Below the pieces are notes generated by a model. That model saw nothing but the letters and a program-made list of their open reading frames with translations. It was not told the DNA's origin and made no database searches. A program made the translations under genes and the position numbers. Shown here piece after piece: positions 30,401 to 39,400 of a stretch of 48,848 nucleotides of DNA. Source of the stretch: Chromatiales bacterium (lineage in GTDB: Bacteria > Pseudomonadota > Gammaproteobacteria > Steroidobacterales > GCA-2729495); assembly GCA_018699155.1 (NCBI GenBank), contig JABIQA010000198.1, positions 1-48,848 of the forward strand, written 5' to 3'. The first letter of the stretch is position 1. Each line of letters starts with the position of its first letter.

Positions 30401-33400
30401 GCTGCAGAATCGTCCGATGAGCACCCGGCTTTTTGATCACCTTGATATGGAACCGGTTGATTTCGAGTTCGGCGACATCAAGTTTGATCTCACCCTGAAC
30501 ATGGCCGATTGGGAATCAGGTTTGCGGGCCCAGATCGATTACAACTCGGATATGTTCGATCGGGAAACGATCACCACCATGCTCGAGCGTTTTGGCAATT
30601 TGCTTCGTGGCATCGTTGCCAACCCAAAGCAATCGGTTTCAAGACTGCCGCTACTAACAACTGCAGAACGGAATCATCTGGTCGACTCCTGGGTCGGCAA
30701 AGCACTCGACTTCAGCCAACCCGGCTGTATTCACGAAACTTTCGAGCGACAGGTGCAACGGGTGCCAGACAGTATTGCCGTGCGTTGTGGCAATGAACAA
30801 CTGACCTATACCGAATTAAACTGTAAAGCCAATCAACTGGCGCACCGCTTAATTCAGGAAGGTGCGGAACCGGATCAATTGGTGGGCCTTAGCACCGAAC
30901 GCTCTATTGATACGGTAATTGGAATACTCGGTATCCTTAAGTCCGGTGCTGGCTACCTTCCGCTCGACCCGCACTACCCCGCCGACCGCCTTGAGTTTAT
31001 GATCAAAGACAGCAACACCCATTTGATTGTGGCGCAACGCAATGCCGAATTTAAGCTGGAAGTAGAGCACGATGCCAAACTCGTTTACTTCGAAGACATC
31101 GATACGTCACTGCCCGATGTAAACCCACAGACTGCCGTTAAGCGGAACAATCTTGCCTATGTGATTTACACCTCGGGCTCTACCGGAAAACCTAAAGGCG
31201 TATTGATTGAGCATCAGACCGTTACACGTCTGATGGTCGCTACCGACGAATGGTTTGGCTTTAATGACAGCGATGTCTGGACGCTATTCCACTCCTACGC
31301 GTTCGACTTTACCGTCTGGGAACTCTGGGGCTCCATCGGCTATGGCGGAAAACTCATTGTCGTGCCCTACTGGGTCAGTCGTTCACCGGAAGACTTCTAC
31401 CAGCTCCTGGAACAGGAGCAGGTCACGGTACTTTGCCAGACGCCTTCCGCATTCACAGAATTACAACGCATCGATCAAGAACAACGTGGCGAACTCACAT
31501 TACGCTATGTCATCTTTGGTGGTGAAGCTCTAGACCCACAGATGCTGCGTCCCTGGTTCGGACGTCATGGCGACCAAACTCCGCAGCTGGTCAACATGTA
31601 TGGCATCACCGAAACAACAGTGCATGTCACCTACCGTCCGCTCAGCCTCGCCGATTGCAATGAACCAGGCAGTGTTATCGGTTGCGCGATTCCGGATCTG
31701 TCTATTTACCTACTGGACGGTAACGGCCTGCCGGTTCCCGACGGTATTGCCGGTGAAATGTATGTGGGTGGCGCAGGTCTTGCACGCGGTTATCTCGACC
31801 GACCAGAACTAACCGCAGAACGGTTTATCGCGAGCCCATTTAAAGCCGGTGAGCGCCTCTATCGTACCGGTGACCTTGGTCGCTATAGGAATGATGGTGA
31901 ACTCGAATACATGGGCCGTGTCGACGATCAGGTAAAACTGCGCGGCTTCCGTATCGAACTCGGCGAAATCGAATCCGCGTTAACCCGTCACGATTCTGTT
32001 AGCCAGTCTGTGGTGTTGTTGCATGGCACGACTGCAATGGAAAAAATGCTAATCGCATACGTCGCTGAAGCGGATGCCGGTGCGGTCGATATTGCACAGT
32101 TAAAACAACACGTAGGCGAAATATTGCCAGACTATATGGTGCCTACAGTCATCATGGCAATGTCGACTCTGCCGCTTACCTCAAATGGCAAAGTCGATCG
32201 GCGAGCCCTACCGAACCCCGTTATCGAGCGTGGTGTAAGTAAAGAATACGTCGCACCACAAACGCCAACCGAAACACTGCTATGCAAAGTATTTGCCACA
32301 GTGCTCGATGTTGAGCAGGTAGGCGTCAATGATGACTTCTTTGAACTCGGCGGTCATTCACTACTTGCGGCACAGGTAGTTGCACGCATCCGAGATGCGC
32401 TCAACACTGAGCTGCAGCTGCGTAGCATTTTTGATTCAGCGAACGTAGCATCATTGGCCCTAGTGCTTGATGAGAATGATGCAGGCAGTACTGAACTCCC
32501 TATAAGCATAGTCGACCGCAGTAACCCGCTACCGTTATCGTTCTCGCAACAGCGCTTGTGGTTCCTCGACCAGCTCGAAACCGGTAACCCGGTCTACAAT
32601 CTGCCTTGGGCCATGCGTTTACATGGCATGCTCAACGTCGATGCACTGCAGTTCGCACTCGATCAACTAACCGCACGCCATGAAGTGCTGCGCACCCACT
32701 TCGGTGCGGAAAATGGTGTCGCACGACAAGTTATCGAAGACAAGATCAGCGTAGTAATCGACAGCATCGACTGTTCCGGTTTCTCACAAGAGCAACTGAC
32801 CGAAAAGGTTTCCGAACTTGGACTACGTTGCTTTGAGCTGAGTGCAGCTCCCTTATTCCGAGTGCATCTGCTAAACGTTGCCGATGATGACCATGTACTT
32901 GCCATCAACATGCATCACATCATCTCCGATGGCTGGTCACTGAACATACTGTTCCGGGAGTTGGTTTCGCTGTATGAAAGCAGCGCTCAGAAGCTACCGG
33001 TCAGTCTGCCCGACTTACCGTTGCAATACGCAGACTATGCCGGCTGGCAACGCGACTGGCTTGATACCGATGACTACAAGCAACAGCTAAGCTACTGGAG
33101 CAAGCAACTTAAGCACGCTCCCGGCATGCTGGAACTGCCCACCGATTACCCGCGCGGTGCTGTACAAACCTTTGAAGGTGCGCACCTGATGGAGCGCATT
33201 TCACCGGAACTTACCGCTAAGCTCCGCGAACTGGCTGCTGTTCACGGTTGCACACTATTTATGGTGCTGCTGGCAGCGTTTAATGTATTGCTCTCACGCT
33301 ACTCCAACCAGACTGACGTATTAGTAGGCACTCCGGTTGCTGGGCGGAAACGCACCGAACTTGAAACACTGGTTGGTTTCTTCATTAACACGTTGGTGAT

Positions 33401-36400
33401 ACGCAGCGAACTCGATAGCGATCCCGATTTCATAGAATTGCTGCAGCAGGTTAAACAGACCGCGCTGGATGCCTTCGATCATCAGGAACTGCCATTCGAG
33501 AAGCTGGTTGATGAAGTACAGCCAACCCGGGACATGAGCCACTCACCGCTGTTCCAAGTGATGTTTGTGCTGCAGAACCAACCCTGGTCCGACGAACGCT
33601 TTGCAGACCTTCAAGCTGAAAACCTTGAGATCAATTACGGTACTGCAAAGTTCGACTTGACCTTGTCGATGCAGGAAGCAGATGAGGGCTTAATCAGCTA
33701 CTTCGAATACAACACCGCATTGTTTAAACGCGAAACCGTAGCGCAGATGCTTGGTCACTTCGAAGTATTGCTCGCAGGCATTGTCGATAAACCTCATGTT
33801 CCAGTTAGCGCATTGCCGCTAATTACGAGCGACGAACTACAGCAACAAATGGTGCAGTGGAACCCGGCTAAAACACACTATGCCGATAACGCCACAATTC
33901 AGCAGCTGTTTGAAAACAGGGTAACGGCACAGCCCCATTCGGCTGCAGTGAGTCTCGGCGACACCCGTTTAAGCTATGCCGAGTTGAATGCCCGTGCCAA
34001 TCAATTGGCGCATCACCTGATTTCACAGGGTGCTGGAACAGGGACCCTTATTGGTATTTGCCTTGAACGCTCAACTGATATCGTGGTTTCGATACTCGCC
34101 GTGTTTAAGTCCGGCGCGGCCTATGTGCCAATTGATCCGGATTACCCTGACGATCGGATTGCTTACATGCTCGAAGATTCAGGTGCTGATATCATTCTAA
34201 GTCATCGCAACATACCGGCAACTCTGCCGGCACATGATGCACAGATTATTTCGATTGATGCTGATGAAGCGGCAATCGCGAGTCAGGAAGCACACAACCC
34301 GGCAGGCCGTTGTCAGCACAATGACCTTGCCTACATTATTTACACGTCTGGCTCTACCGGAAACCCAAAAGGCGTGATGTTGCAACATCAAGGGGCCTGT
34401 AACTTAGTTGCAGCGCAGTCTCAGGTGTTCGGTCTTACCGCTACTGATCGCATGCTGCAATTTGCGTCAATCAGTTTCGATGCTTCCATCTTCGAAATAC
34501 TGATGGCTCTTGGTGTCGGTGCCGAACTGATTCTGGGTGAAACTGATGATCTATTACCGGGTGCACCGCTGCTGCAACATTTGCAGCAGCATGACGTTAC
34601 CGCGGTAACGCTGCCCCCCTCTGCTCTCATGCAATTGCCCGAGAGCGCACTGCCCCAACTCCGGGTTATTACGGTTGCCGGTGAAGCCTGCCCGCAGGAA
34701 CTGGTGGATCGCTGGGCTAACGGACGGCGTTTCTTCAATCTCTATGGCCCGACTGAAGCAACTGTCTGGGCGACTTACGAAGAATGTAGGCCTGGCAGAA
34801 CGCCGACTATCGGCAAGGCCGTGCCAAATGCAGAAGTGTATGTGCTCAGCGAACAGCAGCAACCGGTGCCGGTTGGTGTGGCGGGTGAATTGTGTCTTGG
34901 CGGCGCAGGTCTAGCGCGCGGCTATCTGAATCGTCCTGAACTGAGTGCTGAGAAATTTATCGCACATCCGTTTGCCGCCGATAGTGGCAAACGGATTTAT
35001 CGTACCGGTGATCTCGTGCGATTCAATGAACACGGCGACCTGGAGTTCTTAGGGCGTATTGATCATCAGGTAAAAGTACGCGGCTTCCGTATCGAACTCG
35101 GCGAGATTGAAAACAGTCTCGTAAGTCACCCAGCCGTGCGCGAATGCGTCGTGCTCGCCCGCGGCGAAGCTCTTAATGACAATCAGCTATTGGCCTATCT
35201 GGTTGCGGAGAACAAGCAGCCGACACTGGCTGAACTGCGCAACTGGCTACAACAATCATTACCTGATTACATGATACCGGCTAGCTTTGTCATTCTTGAT
35301 GAGTGGCCGCTCACACCGAATGGAAAAATTGACCGCAAGGCTTTGCCCGATCCGGATGACACGAAACTCGGTGTTGAAACTAAATACATTGCGCCACGTA
35401 ATCGGAATGAAGAAATTCTGGCCGAGATCTGGTCGGGCTTACTCGGCACTGAGCGTGTCGGTATCCACGACAACTTCTTTGAACTCGGTGGCGATTCTAT
35501 TCTGAGCATTCAGATTATTGCCAGAGCCACACAACGCGGTTTGCATCTGACGCCCAAACAGTTGTTTAACAACCAAACCATTGCCGAGCTAGCTGTGGTC
35601 ATCTCAGCCGATGCTCCGGTGATTAATGCTGAACAGGGACGGGTCCTAGGTGACCTGCCACTCACGCCGATCCAACACTGGTTCTTAAACCAGAATCTGC
35701 CAGAGCCACAGCATTTCAATCAGTCCATGCTGCTTGAAAGCGATAGCGAACTTGATCACGTAATCCTTGAGCAGGCACTGCATCTGCTGACTGATCAACA
35801 TGATGCACTGCGCTTACGCTTCACAGCAATCAATAATACCTGGCAGCAATCTCTGGCTCCGTTTGAAGATGCTCAGCTGCTTGTTAAACTTGCGAATGCA
35901 ACACCAGAGCAACTCGAGCACTTGCAAGGCAGCCTGAACATCACTAAAGGGCCTCTACTGAAAGCCGCCCTAATAAGTGATACCAAGCTGCTAATTATCG
36001 TTCATCACTTGGCGATCGATTGGGTGTCATGGCCTGTGTTGCTTGGCGATCTTGAGTTTGCCTACACACAATTGATAAACACCCGTCCGGTCGCACTCCC
36101 GAGAAAGACGACCTCGTTTAAGGCGTGGTCAGAACAACTTGGCGAATGGGCTGCATCTGAGGCCATCAATACTGAGCTCGACTACTGGCAGCAGCTGCCT
36201 TGGGATGATGCTGGTATGCTGCCGCTTGATCATTCCGACGGTGACAATAGCGAAGCCAATACACAACTGCATACGCTGGAACTTAGTGCAGAAAAAACCA
36301 GTGGAATCATGCAAGGCCTAGCAAATCGTTATCGAGTTTCACCTCGTGATATATTGCTAAGCGCGGTTGCAACAGCCATCAGTGAAAGCACAGACAACAA

Positions 36401-39400
36401 CACCGTTATCATCGATCTCGAAGGGCATGGCCGCGAAGACCTGTTCGACGGTACCGATCTCTCCCGCAGCGTTGGCTGGTTTACAACTTTGTATCCAGTG
36501 GTCCTGCAACTTCCAGCAGACAAGTCTGCAACCAACACTTTGCCTGCGGTGCGAGATCAGATAGCTGCCCTACCCAACAAAGGTATCGGCTTTGGTGTGC
36601 TGCGTTATCTCGCACCCGACACCATTCTGAGTGCGCCTACAGCCGAGGTCAGCTTTAACTATCTGGGCGTTATCGACCAAGTTGCCAGCGATAATTCCAT
36701 GTTCAGCGTTCTCAATGAACCCCGCGGTCCGGAACATAGCCTCGCGAATGCACGACCGCACAAGCTGGATATCAACTGCATGGTCAGCGACGGTCGCTTG
36801 TATATGAACTTCGGTTTCAGCAAGAAAATCTTCGCTGAAAGCACTATCGCAGCGCTCGCCGGCCGGGTCGAAGCAGCGCTCGACAGTCTGATCAGCATCG
36901 GTGACAGTGGCGCCAGCCTGCGCAGTTCGCCGGCTGCCTTCCCTCTCGCCGATCTGAATCAGAACGAACTCGATAAACTGCTTCAGGAGAACGAGTCTGT
37001 CGAAGACATCTACCCGCTAACACCGTTGCAACAAGGCATGCTGTTCCACAGCCTGCTCGATACTTCGACCGACGTTTACTTCGCAAGTTTTAACTGGCTA
37101 CTCGAAGGCCGCATTGATATTGATAAGTTCCAGGAGGCCTGGAATCTAGTCATTAATCAGCACAGCAGTCTTCGCAGCGCGACCCATTGGCAAAGACTAA
37201 GAACGCCCATGCAGGTTGTGCAGCAAAGTGTTGTGATGCCTTTCACCTTTGATGACTGGAGCGGCATCGGTTCAGCAGAACAAGATGCCAAGCTTGCCGA
37301 ATGGGTTGCCACGGACCAGCGTACCCGTTTCGACCTGAGCACTGCTCCGCTCACCCGCATATCGCTCATCAAATTGAGTGATAACAGCTACAAAATGATA
37401 TGGGCCTTCCATCATATGATTATGGATGGCTGGTCAGTGCCACTGGTGATACGCGAGGTCTTTACGGCTTACGAATCACTTGCTGAAGAGCAGATTCCGA
37501 AGCTGGTCAACACCCGGCCGTTTAGCGACTACATCGAATGGCTGCAGTCTCAGGACAAACACGCCGCACAAAACTTCTGGTCCGACTCACTGCGGGGCTT
37601 CAGTGCACCGACACCGTTGCCGGGCGCAAATGCAATTGATGCGTCACAGAATCAAAGGGCCGAGTATCAGGAGGCACTCTTCGAGTTACCTGCAACCGCT
37701 GGCAAAGCATTGAAGGCCTTTGCCCAGAAAAACCGTCTGACAGTTAACACGATCACCCAGGCTGCATGGGCGTTATTACTTTCGCGCTACAGCGGTGAAG
37801 ACGATGTTGTGTTCGGTGCGACCACCGCTGGCCGACCCGCACAACTGGAAGGTATCGAGTCGATGATCGGCTTGTTCCTTAATACTCTGCCAATACGTAT
37901 TGGGGTGGATGAAACGACTCTTATCGTTCCATGGTTGCAGCAGGTTCAGGACCAGCAACTCAGCATTCAACAATATGAGTATTCCGCACTGGTCGACATT
38001 CAAGGCTGGAGTGATGTGCCACGCGGTGCGAATTTGTTCGAAACCCTGCTTGCATTTGAGAACTACCCCGACATCGAAACCATGGGTAAAACATCAGGCA
38101 GCATTAAGGTCTTGGATAGCCGTGGCTATGATCGTACCAACTTCCCGTTAACACTGAACGTTGCAATGATGGATACGCTATACCTGCGGTTCGTCTATGA
38201 CCGCAATCTGTTCAACAAAGAAACGCTGGAACGACTGGGCGAGCACCTCCTGACCCTACTCACAAATATTCCTGAAGCAGCGAATAAGACCATTGCCGAA
38301 GTGACCATGCTTGGCGCGGAAGAGCTGCAACAGGTCCTTGTTGAATGGAATGACACGCGCTTTGACTATCCAGCCGATGGAACAATGCACGGTCTGTTTG
38401 AGCAGCAGGTAAAAATACAACCCGACTCCGTCGCAATATACCATGACGGTCGTGAGATCAGTTATGGCGACCTGAATGCCAGAGCAAACCAGCTGGCTCA
38501 TAGACTCATCGAGCTTGGAATAGGTAACGAAAGCCTCGTTGCTGTATGCACCGAACGCACAATCGAAATGATCACGGGCATGCTCGCCATTCTTAAAGCG
38601 GGTGGCGCCTATGTTCCGGCAGATCCGGACTATCCGGCGGACCGGGTCAGCCATATGTTGGAAGATTCGCAAGCGCCGTTAGTTCTAACCAACAGCGCAG
38701 TGCGCCTCAGACTGCCCGCAACTGATGCACAGGTAATCTGTCTCGATGAATTTGATTTCGAGAATTCCGGGCTCTCTACAGAAAACCCCGGTTTAGTAAT
38801 CGCACCCGAACGTCTGGGCTACACCATCTATACATCAGGCTCTACCGGCTTACCAAAAGGCGTTGAGATTGAACACCGCAATGCGGTAGCTCTGATTGAA
38901 TGGATGCGCGACACCTTTAAACCAGAACAAATGCGCGGCGTACTCGCCTCGACATCCGTTTGTTTTGACCTGTCGATATACGAAATCTTTGGCACGCTGG
39001 GATTGGGAGGCCGTATCGTTCTGGTGCCCAATGCATTGGCTCTGCCAGGCCTGCCTGCGGATGCCAACGTCACACTCATCAACACGGTACCTTCTGCGAT
39101 TGCTGAGCTCGTGCGCTCCAATGGACTGCCGCCGACGCTTAAAACGGTCAATCTGGCAGGCGAGCCATTAAGCACCTTGCTGGTTAATGACATCTACGCC
39201 ACCGGCAATGTGGTCGATGTTAATGATCTTTATGGGCCTTCCGAAGACACGACTTACTCAACCTGGACACGACGTGTAGCCAACGAACCTGCGACCATTG
39301 GCCGACCACTGCACAACACTCAGGCCTACGTTCTCGACCAACATAAACGTCCGGTACCCATTGGGAGCGCTGGCGAACTGTATCTGGCAGGTGCCGGTGT

